From a bacterium (GTDB lineage Bacteria > Nitrospinota_A > UBA7883 > JACRGQ01): a stretch of 21,546 nucleotides of DNA. Below are positions 14,977 through 21,546 of this stretch, in pieces. The notes below the pieces were generated by a model. That model made no database searches and was not told the origin of the DNA. It saw nothing but the letters and a program-made list of their open reading frames with translations. Position 1 is the first letter of the stretch, and each line of letters begins with the position of its first letter. The stretch lies in NCBI GenBank assembly GCA_021815535.1, contig JAKAGL010000009.1, forward strand, positions 1 to 21,546. Direction: 5' to 3'. The translations under genes and the position numbers were made by a program.

Positions 14977-15684
14977 TTACCGCTCAAGTATCCAGCGCAA
15001 CAGGTTGCCATAAAACAGGTCGCGGTCCTTCAACATGCGGGGAAATGACCGTTTGGTTTCAGCCACCAGCTGCTCCTTGCCGCGCACGCCGCGCTCGCGC
15101 AACAGTTCCGCCAGGTACTCGTCGCTCCATCCGCGCACGTCTGCCTCCTCCACCTCGGGGTGGTATTGCAGCGCCAGCATGTTGCCGTGGCGGAACGCCT
15201 GATTGACGCAGGCCTCGCTTTTGACCAGATGCGCGGCCCCTGCGGGAACGGCGAAGGTATCGCCATGCCACTGGAATACGGTAAGCGTTTCCGGCAGGCC
15301 GGCCAGCAACGGCTCCCGTTTTCCCGCATCGGTCAGCATGACCGGCATCCAGCCGATCTCCTTGACGGGATTCTTCGTCACCTTCGCGCCGAGGGCGCGG
15401 GCGATCATCTGGCCGCCGAGGCAGAAGCCGATGACCTTGCGGCCGTTCTTGGCGGCCTCTTGCAGCAGACGAAGTTCATCGGCGAGGAACGGGTGTTTGT
15501 CTTCTTCGTAAACGTTCATCGGCCCCCCCATGATGAGCGTCACGTCATACCCGTCGGCGGTGGCGGGACACCGCTCTCCTTTGGAGAGGTCGATATCGTC
15601 GATGGTGAAGCCGTTGCGCTTCAAAAACTCCCCGAACGTGCCGGGGCTTTCAATGCTAACGTTTCTTAAGGCCAGTGCGCGCAT
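14977..15684 (-). CDS. Class I glutamine amidotransferase-like protein
   Basis: 235 aa stand-alone GATase1 domain of the GMP-synthase-like (GuaA-type) group. The nucleophile elbow GFCLGGQ contains Cys88, and LQYHPEV supplies His175 and Glu177, so the triad is intact. The QWHGDTF motif near residue 138 is typical of this group. Such proteins hydrolyse glutamine or a gamma-glutamyl compound; the acceptor cannot be predicted because no synthase domain is attached. Start ATG at 15684 has GGAG about 7 nt upstream. Its first 29 nt overlap the 3' end of der and its stop is 4 nt before pldA, so it is the middle gene of a tight three-gene unit. Confidence 0.9.
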   Translation of the reverse strand: MRALALRNVSIESPGTFGEFLKRNGFTIDDIDLSKGERCPATADGYDVTLIMGGPMNVYEEDKHPFLADELRLLQEAAKNGRKVIGFCLGGQMIARALGAKVTKNPVKEIGWMPVMLTDAGKREPLLAGLPETLTVFQWHGDTFAVPAGAAHLVKSEACVNQAFRHGNMLALQYHPEVEEADVRGWSDEYLAELLRERGVRGKEQLVAETKRSFPRMLKDRDLFYGNLLRWILER

Positions 15685-17188
15685 GGGATTTCTCCTTTGC
15701 TGTTTTGTGGGGCCCGCGTTTCTGTTTGGCCGCCTTCGGGTCTTTCCGCGCGAGGCGCTTGAAGCTGGTCTTTTCCTGCGCGATCTCCTTGTGCTTGGTC
15801 GGGCCGGGGGCCGAACGCGGTTTTTCTTCCTTGGCGTGGCGGCCGGGGCGGTGGTCGAAAATACATTTTATCGGCGCGCCGATGAAACCGTAATCCTCGC
15901 GGATGCGGTTCATCAGGTAGCGCTGGTACGGGTCGGCAACGCAGGCCGGCTTGCTGACGAAAAAAACAAAGGTCGGCGGCGCCACGCGCGATTGCGTGAT
16001 GAAAAAGAATTTGGGCCGGTGCCCGCCCACGATGGGAGGCGGCACACGCGACGTCCAGTTCTCTATCTTGCGGTTTAGCGGGCCCGTGTCGATCCGCTTG
16101 CGGAATTCCAGTTTCACCTGCTCGATGGTCTCGAAGATGCGGTGAATCCGCTGCCCCGTCTCTGCGCTGACGAACAGCACCGGCGCCCACGCGATGTGCT
16201 TCAGTTTTTCCTCCAGATCGCGCTGGAAGCGGGCCGAGGACATGGTGTCTTTTTCCACGAGGTCCCACTTGTTCACGATGACGATGCAGGCGCGGTAATT
16301 ATCGTTGATGATACCGGCCACCCGCTCGTCCTGCATGGTGACCCCCTCGGTGGCGTCCAGCACCAGCAGCGCCATATCGGCCCGCTCGATGCTTTTAAGG
16401 GACATGATGATGGAGAATTTTTCCAATTTTTGCGATACGCGGTTCTTCCGCCGAATGCCGGCGGTGTCGGTGAAGATGTATTCCTTGCCGTGGTATTTCA
16501 CCACGGTGTCCACCGCATCGCGCGTGGTGCCGGCTATCTCGCTCACCACCAGCCGTTTTTCCCCCATCAGCCGGTTGATGAGCGACGATTTGCCCACGTT
16601 GGGCCGCCCCACAACGGTGATGGTAATGGGGGCTTCGGCATCTTCCTCCTTGGTCTCTTCCTCTTTGACATAGCGCTGTTCGTCCGGCACCCCTTTGACA
16701 AGCATGTCGGAAAGCTCGCCCAGGCCGATGCTGTGCTCGGCGGAAACCGGCACGATATCCTCGAAGCCGAGTTCGTACCAATCTTCCAATAAATCGCCGT
16801 GGCGGGGATTATCCACCTTGTTCACCGCCAGCACCACCCGCTTGCTGGTGCGGCGCAGGATCTCGGTGATCTGCCGGTCAAGGATGCTGATGCCCTCCTT
16901 GCCATCCACCACGAAGCAGATGACGTCGGCCTCTTCCACCGCCAGCAAAGCCTGTTCGCGCACCTGCTTGTTAATGATGTCGTCCTGCGCCACCTCGATG
17001 CCGCCGGTGTCGATGACCAGCGCATCCACCCCGGAGAGGTCGGTGGTGCCGAACATCCGGTCACGCGTAACCCCCGGCATGTCGTCCACGATGGCGTTGC
17101 GGCTGCGGGTAAGTTTGTTGAAAATGGTGCTCTTCCCCACGTTGGGCCGCCCGACCAGGCAGACGGTAAAAGACGGTTTATGTGCCAT
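15656..17188 (-). CDS. der: Ribosome biogenesis GTPase Der (EngA)
   Basis: 510 aa. Der binds 50S precursors and is essential for large-subunit maturation. It has two tandem GTPase domains: G1 GRPNVGKST at residues 13-21 with DTGGI and NKVD, and a second GRPNVGKSS near residue 191 with DTAGI and NKWD. A KH-like domain follows (RVAPPTFVFFVSKPACV, YQRYLMNRIREDYGF). The C-terminus continues for about 60 mainly Lys/Arg residues beyond the KH-like domain, making it longer than common Der proteins. Start is the ATG at 17188 (MAHKPSFTVCLVGRP); no ribosome site is visible and a TGATAACAT -10-like box ends about 11 nt before it, so the leader may be very short. First gene of der-amidotransferase-pldA. 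Confidence 0.96.
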   Translation of the reverse strand: MAHKPSFTVCLVGRPNVGKSTIFNKLTRSRNAIVDDMPGVTRDRMFGTTDLSGVDALVIDTGGIEVAQDDIINKQVREQALLAVEEADVICFVVDGKEGISILDRQITEILRRTSKRVVLAVNKVDNPRHGDLLEDWYELGFEDIVPVSAEHSIGLGELSDMLVKGVPDEQRYVKEEETKEEDAEAPITITVVGRPNVGKSSLINRLMGEKRLVVSEIAGTTRDAVDTVVKYHGKEYIFTDTAGIRRKNRVSQKLEKFSIIMSLKSIERADMALLVLDATEGVTMQDERVAGIINDNYRACIVIVNKWDLVEKDTMSSARFQRDLEEKLKHIAWAPVLFVSAETGQRIHRIFETIEQVKLEFRKRIDTGPLNRKIENWTSRVPPPIVGGHRPKFFFITQSRVAPPTFVFFVSKPACVADPYQRYLMNRIREDYGFIGAPIKCIFDHRPGRHAKEEKPRSAPGPTKHKEIAQEKTSFKRLARKDPKAAKQKRGPHKTAKEKSHARTGLKKR

Positions 17189-17281
17189 ATGGGGAATTAT
17201 GTTATCACTTTCCCGGATTATTCGATGAATAAAGCAGGGCGGCCGCACCATTTATTGTAATGGGGAGGGGGATTTTTATTG

Positions 17282-17310
17282 TCGACCGTCCCGGCGGGGT
17301 GAATTACAAT
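17282..17310 (+). promoter_or_regulatory. Candidate promoter of receiver-TPR gene
   Basis: TCGACC (17282-17287) and TACAAT (17305-17310) are 17 bp apart, 4 of 6 and 5 of 6 to consensus. The GAGGGGG ribosome site and start codon follow within 41 nt. Confidence 0.45.
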
Positions 17311-17350
17311 GATGGCTTAACCTGACACCTGAGGGGGATGGAAGCGCCGG

Positions 17351-18925
17351 ATGAAAGTTTTTATCGTCAGCGAAAAATCCTACGAAATTAAACAGGTGAA
17401 GGACTGCCTTGAGCGCCTCCCCTACAACCAGTATCTCAAAGGTGAGCCGCTGGCTTACTACAGCGAAGAGAACCCCCAGCAGGCCCTTACGCGCCTGGCC
17501 GAGGACGCCCGTAAGGGCATTTTCTACGATGTGGCGGTGGTGGCCGCCAAAATGAAGATCCTCACCGGGTTGCGCTTCGCACGCGCGGCAACCGCGCGGG
17601 AGGGGATGCCCTCGTTGCCGGTGGCGCTGATAGCGGACGGCATCAACAAGGAATTCATGAAAGAGGCCTTCGCCCACGGCGTATCCGGTTTCATCGAAGT
17701 GCCGTTCACCACCGAAGGAATGCAGGAATCGATGTCGATGCTCGCCCTCACCATCGCGGCGCGCGAAAAGAAAAAACTCGCCCACGAGCTTGAAAAGCTC
17801 AAGGGGAAAGATGTTCTTCCAGAATTCATTGCGGGGATTTACCGCAAGGCGGCCGACGCGGCATGGCGCGCGGTGCTGGCGGCCCCGTGGAGCAAAGAGG
17901 CCTGGTTGGAAGTGGCCGATATATACATGGAGGCCGGGCAGTGGCATGATGCGATCCCGCTGATCAAGAGTTCGCTGAAAATAACCTTCGATAATCCCGA
18001 TGCGCACCACGCCCTGCTCATCTGCTACAAGAAAACGGGGCAAAGCCTGGAAGAGCTTGCCGCGCTGAGAAGGATGGTGGCGGCAAATCCAAAATCCCCC
18101 GAACTGTTGGTCCGCACCGGGGAAGAGCTTCTGCGGGAATCGAATTACCGCGAGGCGGCGCTATTCTTCAAAAAAGCGATCATGAACATAAAACCGAACG
18201 ATCCCAAGCGGTTGCGCGCGCGGATACATGTCGGCTACGGAAAAACGCTCTCCGCTGAAGGAGACGCCGGCGCCGACCCGGAAAAGCACCGCGAGGCCTC
18301 GGAAGAATTCAAAAAAGCCATTGCGGCCGACCCGGCGATGGTGAGCGCCTATCTGAACCTGATCGGCGCCTATAAAAAACTTGGGATGACCGCCCAAGTG
18401 CAGGCCTTGTTGGCAAACGCCGTGAAAATCACCCCGGACAGCGCGGAAGGATGGCTGGACCTTTTCGAGTGGTATTTGCGCGAGGGGGAAATGCAAAAGG
18501 CCAGGTTCTCGCTGGAGCAGGCCCTGCGGCTCGATCCCGAGAACCAGGTTACGCTTGTCACCGGCGGCGAGATATATCTGCACGAACAGCTGTACGGCGA
18601 GGCGGCGGCCCTGTTCGAGAAAGCGCTGGGGGTGAACCCCTCCGATACCCGCATTTACAATTACCTCGGCATCACCTACCGGCGGATGGATATGAACGAA
18701 CAGGCGGTGACCTGTTTCACCAAGGCGATCACCATCGACAAAGAAGACTGCAACCTTTATTTCAACCTTGGCCGCGTGTATCACCAAAAAGGGGACAATG
18801 CAAAAGCGCGCCAGGCCTACGAAACGGCGGTGCGCCTCAATGCCGAATTCGCCGAAGCGAAAATGGCGCTGCAATCGCTGACGAACGGCGGCGCGGCCGC
18901 CGCCCCGAAAGCCGCGACCGCGTAG
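17351..18925 (+). CDS. Degenerate receiver domain-TPR protein
   Basis: 524 aa, probably cytoplasmic. Residues 1 to about 135 resemble a response-regulator receiver fold (KVFIVSEKS, then YDVAVVAAKMKILTGLRFAR, then LIADGINKEFMKEAFAHGVSGFIEVPF). The Asp expected at the phosphorylation position is Ala, and the conserved Lys of the K-P-F motif is Val (IEVPF), so phosphorelay signalling is unlikely. After a charged linker (AAREKKKLAHELEKLKGK) about eight TPR-like units fill the rest, with the clearest consensus repeats near the C-terminus (EALFEKALGVNPSD-like, QAVTCFTKAITIDKED, KARQAYETAVRLNAEF). It is likely a scaffold. GAGGGGG lies upstream of the ATG at 17351, at slightly long spacing. Divergent from der. 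Confidence 0.85.
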   Translation: MKVFIVSEKSYEIKQVKDCLERLPYNQYLKGEPLAYYSEENPQQALTRLAEDARKGIFYDVAVVAAKMKILTGLRFARAATAREGMPSLPVALIADGINKEFMKEAFAHGVSGFIEVPFTTEGMQESMSMLALTIAAREKKKLAHELEKLKGKDVLPEFIAGIYRKAADAAWRAVLAAPWSKEAWLEVADIYMEAGQWHDAIPLIKSSLKITFDNPDAHHALLICYKKTGQSLEELAALRRMVAANPKSPELLVRTGEELLRESNYREAALFFKKAIMNIKPNDPKRLRARIHVGYGKTLSAEGDAGADPEKHREASEEFKKAIAADPAMVSAYLNLIGAYKKLGMTAQVQALLANAVKITPDSAEGWLDLFEWYLREGEMQKARFSLEQALRLDPENQVTLVTGGEIYLHEQLYGEAAALFEKALGVNPSDTRIYNYLGITYRRMDMNEQAVTCFTKAITIDKEDCNLYFNLGRVYHQKGDNAKARQAYETAVRLNAEFAEAKMALQSLTNGGAAAAPKAATA

Positions 18926-18928
18926 AAA

Positions 18929-19675
18929 TCACGGCTTGCCCAGATAGGCGAGCGGGTCGTACGGGATGCGGTTGACCCGCACCTCGAAATGACAGTGCGC
19001 CGTGGTGGCGCGGCCGGTGCTGCCGACGGTGGCGATCTCCATCCCCTGTTTTACCGCCGTCCCCCGTTCAACCACGTTTTGCTTGTTATGGGCGTATACG
19101 GTGACCACCGTGTCGGTATGGCGGATCACCACGATATTGCCGTAGCCAGACGGCCCCCACCCGCTGAAGATCACGGTGCCGTCCGCCGCCGCCATAATAG
19201 GGGTACCCTCGGGAGCGCCGATATCAACGCCGTCATGTTTCCCTTTTCCCCGGATGCCGAAACCGGAAAGTATCTTTCCATTCAGCGGCCACGCCAACGC
19301 GATGGATATGTGCGGCGCTTTACCGGCCACCTGCGGCCGCTTTCTTTTGCGTGTTGACGGGGTTTCCCTGGGTTCCGGTTTTTCGGCGGGAGGCTCGGAT
19401 CTTTCACCCATTTCCTCCCCCTTCCGCGCGGGAGGGATGGTAAGCCGCTGTCCTTCGGTGGCGGCGGAAGTTCCCAGGTTGTTCGCCTTTTTCAGGTCAT
19501 CCACATTGACGTTGAATTTCTTCGCCACGTCCTCCAGCGTTTCACCGCGCTGCACCACGTAAATGTCCTGCTTGCCGCGGCCGGATGGATAGCGCCGGAT
19601 CTCTTCCCTGGTTACCCTCGATGCGCAGGAGACCAATAGAACTGCCGCCGCGGCGGCGAATAACAGTTTTCTCAA
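18929..19675 (-). CDS. LysM and M23 peptidase lipoprotein
   Basis: 248 aa. The N-terminus is a lipoprotein signal with lipobox LVSC, Cys17, so it should be anchored at the outer or inner membrane facing the periplasm. A LysM domain (IYVVQRGETLEDVAKKFNVN, residues 38-81) binds peptidoglycan. After a Pro/Glu/Lys linker comes an M23 (LytM-like) metallopeptidase domain with complete zinc ligands: H147 and D151 in HDGVDIG, and HCH at 227-229. It should therefore cleave peptidoglycan cross-links itself, unlike E. coli NlpD, which lacks these ligands. The start must be TTG at 19675, the only start before the signal peptide; no strong ribosome site is visible. It stands 48 nt after the half-ferritin gene on the same strand. 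Confidence 0.92.
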   Translation of the reverse strand: MRKLLFAAAAAVLLVSCASRVTREEIRRYPSGRGKQDIYVVQRGETLEDVAKKFNVNVDDLKKANNLGTSAATEGQRLTIPPARKGEEMGERSEPPAEKPEPRETPSTRKRKRPQVAGKAPHISIALAWPLNGKILSGFGIRGKGKHDGVDIGAPEGTPIMAAADGTVIFSGWGPSGYGNIVVIRHTDTVVTVYAHNKQNVVERGTAVKQGMEIATVGSTGRATTAHCHFEVRVNRIPYDPLAYLGKP

Positions 19676-19723
19676 TGGCGGCTTTCGACCGGTAAATGGT
19701 TTGTGCCGGTGTTTCCGGCGCGA

Positions 19724-19957
19724 TTATGTTTCATCATGCAGGATCTTCAGCCCCAGCCTTTTTTTGATGGCTTGATATTCCTCACGCAGCGCCTCTTCGT
19801 GCCGGTGTTCCTCGGCGGCCAGCCGGATGAACATATCCTTCACTTCGGGGCGTTGGGCCAATTCCGCGCCGACGCGGTAAAGGTCTTCGGCCGCCCGCTC
19901 GCTGGCAAGCGCCGTTTCCAGGAGTTTTAACAGTTCCTTTTCGGTTTCGCCGCCCAT
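19724..19957 (-). CDS. Half-length ferritin-like (rubrerythrin-type) protein
   Basis: 77 aa. Two helices carry ferritin-type iron-ligand spacing: E20 and E24 in ALASERAAEDLY, and E50-H-R-H53 in FIRLAAEEHRHEEAL, an ExxH motif. Full rubrerythrin or ferritin has four such helices and about 140 aa; this has two, so a diiron centre would need a dimer. No encapsulin gene is visible in the window. The protein has no signal peptide and no rubredoxin-type cysteines. Start ATG at 19957 has GGGGG about 4 nt upstream. The role could be iron binding or peroxide reduction (inference). Confidence 0.8.
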   Translation of the reverse strand: MGGETEKELLKLLETALASERAAEDLYRVGAELAQRPEVKDMFIRLAAEEHRHEEALREEYQAIKKRLGLKILHDET

Positions 19958-20104
19958 ATGCCCCCACTATGCGAATGAAGTTAAAACCCGCCACCGGCGC
20001 GCACCCGGGCCGCTCCGGTTGTGGATTAGGATAAAAGCCGCGCCCCGCCAAGTCAACCCATTACCCAAAGCGGTTTTCAAGCTTAATTCCATGAATAAAG
20101 CGGT

Positions 20105-20133
20105 TTATCCGCGCCAAGAAATAATTGTATACT
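20105..20133 (+). promoter_or_regulatory. Candidate promoter of cobA-hemD
   Basis: TATACT (20128-20133) is a good -10. TTATCC (20105-20110) is a weak -35 at 17 bp. The RNA would begin at about 20140, only a base or two before the ATG at 20142, and no ribosome site precedes the start. Confidence 0.5.
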
Positions 20134-20141
20134 GTCGGTCT

Positions 20142-21546
20142 ATGAAAAAAGGAAAAGTATATCTCATCGGCGCCGGACCCGGCGACCTGGGCCTCATCAC
20201 CGTGCGCGGTCTCGATCTTATCAAGACGTGCGACATCATCATTTACGATTACCTGGCAAACCCGCGGCTGCTCGATTTCGTCAAGCCCGGGGCCGAGATC
20301 ATCTATGTCGGCAAAAAGGGGGGCGACCACACCCTGCCGCAGGACAAGATAAACGAACTGCTGGTCCGCAAGGCCGCCGAGGGAAAGAATATCGCCCGCC
20401 TGAAAGGGGGCGACCCCTACGTCTTCGGCCGCGGCGGCGAAGAAGCGGAAGAGCTGATAGAAGCGGGCCTCGCGTTTGAAGTGGTTCCCGGCGTTACCTC
20501 CGGCGTGGCCGGCCCCGCGTATGCCGGCATACCGGTCACGCACCGTTCCGCCACCTCGTCGCTGGCCTTCATCACCGGCCATGAAGGGGACGGTAAGGAC
20601 GAAAGTTCGTTGCATTGGGACAAGATCGCCACCGGCGTCGGCACGCTGGTGTTTTACATGGGGGTGAAGAATCTGCCGATGATCACCGCCAACCTCATAA
20701 AGCATGGCCGCTCCCCCAAAACCCCCGTGGCGCTGGTGCGCTGGGGCACCACGCCTCGCCAGAAAACGTGGGTGGGCACCCTGGAAACCATCGGTGAAAT
20801 AGCGGAGCGCGAAAAAGTGGCTCCTCCCACGTTGATCGTTGTGGGCGAGGTGGTGAACTTCCGCGAAAAACTCAACTGGTTCGAAAGCCGCCCGTTGTTC
20901 GGGCGGCGGATCATCGTCACCCGCGCCCGCGCGCAGGCAAGCGATTTCTCGCAAAAGCTTGAAGAACTGGGGGCCGACGTGTACGAATTCCCCACCATTG
21001 AAACGAAAGACCCCGAAAACTGGCAGCCGTTTGACGCGGCGATGGCGCAGTGCGGGTCCTACGATTGGCTCATCTTCACATCGGTCAACGGGGTTTCCTA
21101 TCTGCTGAAGCGGCTGAAAGAAACGGGGCGCGACATCCGCGATCTGGCCGGCCCGCGCATCTGCGCCATCGGCAAAAAAACCGCGCAGGCGGTCGAAGCC
21201 GTCGGCATGAAAGTGACGCTGGTGCCGGAGGAGTTCCGCGCCGAGGGGATACTTGAAGTCATCGGCGATGTGAAGGGAAAGAAAGTTTTGATCCCCCGCG
21301 CGCTGGAAGCCCGCGAAATCCTGCCCGAAGAGCTGGCGAAACGCGGCGCACAAGTGGATGTGGTGCCGGCCTACCGCACCGTCCGCCCCGCCGGGAAAAA
21401 AGAGGAAATGCTGCAGCTGATACGTGAAGGGGGGATGATGGTCACCTTTACCTCGTCCAGCACCGTCACCAATTTCACCGGGATGTTCGAGCCGGGCGAG
21501 CTGCCGGACGTGGTCAAAAGCCTCACCGTCGCCTCCATCGGGCCGA
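20142..21546 (+). CDS. cobA-hemD: Fused uroporphyrinogen-III C-methyltransferase/uroporphyrinogen-III synthase (3' end missing)
   Basis: At least 468 aa; the reading frame runs off the window. Residues 1 to about 245 are a SUMT methyltransferase: VYLIGAGPGDLGLITVRG, YDYLANPRLL, GKKGGDHTLPQDKINELL, RLKGGDPYVFGRGGEE, VPGVTSGVAGPAYAGIPVTHR and LVFYMGVKNL. It makes precorrin-2 with SAM for sirohaem and cobalamin. From about residue 258 a HemD domain follows (GRRIIVTRARAQASDFSQKL, YDWLIFTSVNGV, TVTNF), which closes the tetrapyrrole ring. This fusion is common in several bacterial groups. The start ATG at 20142 (MKKGKVYLIGAG) matches the family; there is no ribosome site and the mRNA may be nearly leaderless. 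HemD is truncated only by the window edge. Confidence 0.95.
   Translation, partial: MKKGKVYLIGAGPGDLGLITVRGLDLIKTCDIIIYDYLANPRLLDFVKPGAEIIYVGKKGGDHTLPQDKINELLVRKAAEGKNIARLKGGDPYVFGRGGEEAEELIEAGLAFEVVPGVTSGVAGPAYAGIPVTHRSATSSLAFITGHEGDGKDESSLHWDKIATGVGTLVFYMGVKNLPMITANLIKHGRSPKTPVALVRWGTTPRQKTWVGTLETIGEIAEREKVAPPTLIVVGEVVNFREKLNWFESRPLFGRRIIVTRARAQASDFSQKLEELGADVYEFPTIETKDPENWQPFDAAMAQCGSYDWLIFTSVNGVSYLLKRLKETGRDIRDLAGPRICAIGKKTAQAVEAVGMKVTLVPEEFRAEGILEVIGDVKGKKVLIPRALEAREILPEELAKRGAQVDVVPAYRTVRPAGKKEEMLQLIREGGMMVTFTSSSTVTNFTGMFEPGELPDVVKSLTVASIGP

Overview
The window is about 21.5 kb of GC-rich DNA from a Gram-negative bacterium. An outer-membrane phospholipase A (PldA), a LysM/M23 lipoprotein and sigma70-like promoter hexamers support this. 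The gene set is mostly housekeeping: a K+-independent H+-pumping pyrophosphatase, PdxA, GlnE, DprA, Der and a fused CobA-HemD. It would fit a Nitrospinota- or Deltaproteobacteria-like lineage, but I cannot settle the phylum from sequence alone. No prophage, transposase, CRISPR array or large island is visible.

Layout, left to right. 1-313: tRNA-Val(CAC) on the minus strand with its own promoter, followed downstream by a roughly 131-nt element bounded by pieces of that tRNA. 389-2375: a divergent pair, an EamA-type exporter and an exported TPR protein. 2487-3132: a small ORF and tRNA-Gln(CUG) behind one promoter, then a second member of the tRNA-linked element family and a duplicated tRNA 3' tail with structured flanks. 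3302-5852: a small basic protein (minus) and hppA (plus), each with an intrinsic terminator. 5980-11101: pdxA (minus) divergent from glnE, with dprA overlapping the glnE stop; dprA carries an apparent single-base frameshift. 11249-13886, minus strand: a 55-aa protein, a PiT-type phosphate transporter and arsM. 14151-17188, minus strand: the tightly packed series der, a class I glutamine amidotransferase and pldA. 17282-18925: a degenerate receiver domain joined to TPRs. 18929-19957, minus strand: a LysM/M23 lipoprotein and a half-ferritin. 20105 to the end: cobA-hemD, cut by the window edge.

Functional themes. arsM and the phosphate transporter sit 28 nt apart and may form an arsenic/phosphate unit. 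der, the amidotransferase and pldA are translationally linked. The PdxA and CobA-HemD genes serve pyridoxal phosphate and tetrapyrrole synthesis. GlnE controls glutamine synthetase.

The most unusual content is non-coding. Downstream of both tRNA genes lies a compact element of the same architecture: antisense copy of that tRNA's own T-arm region, a shared GC-rich core, then a sense copy of the tRNA 3' end. The core is common to both loci, while the ends match the local tRNA. At tRNA-Gln the duplicated 3' tail continues into a flank whose hairpin is conserved in position but has a different stem sequence in each copy.
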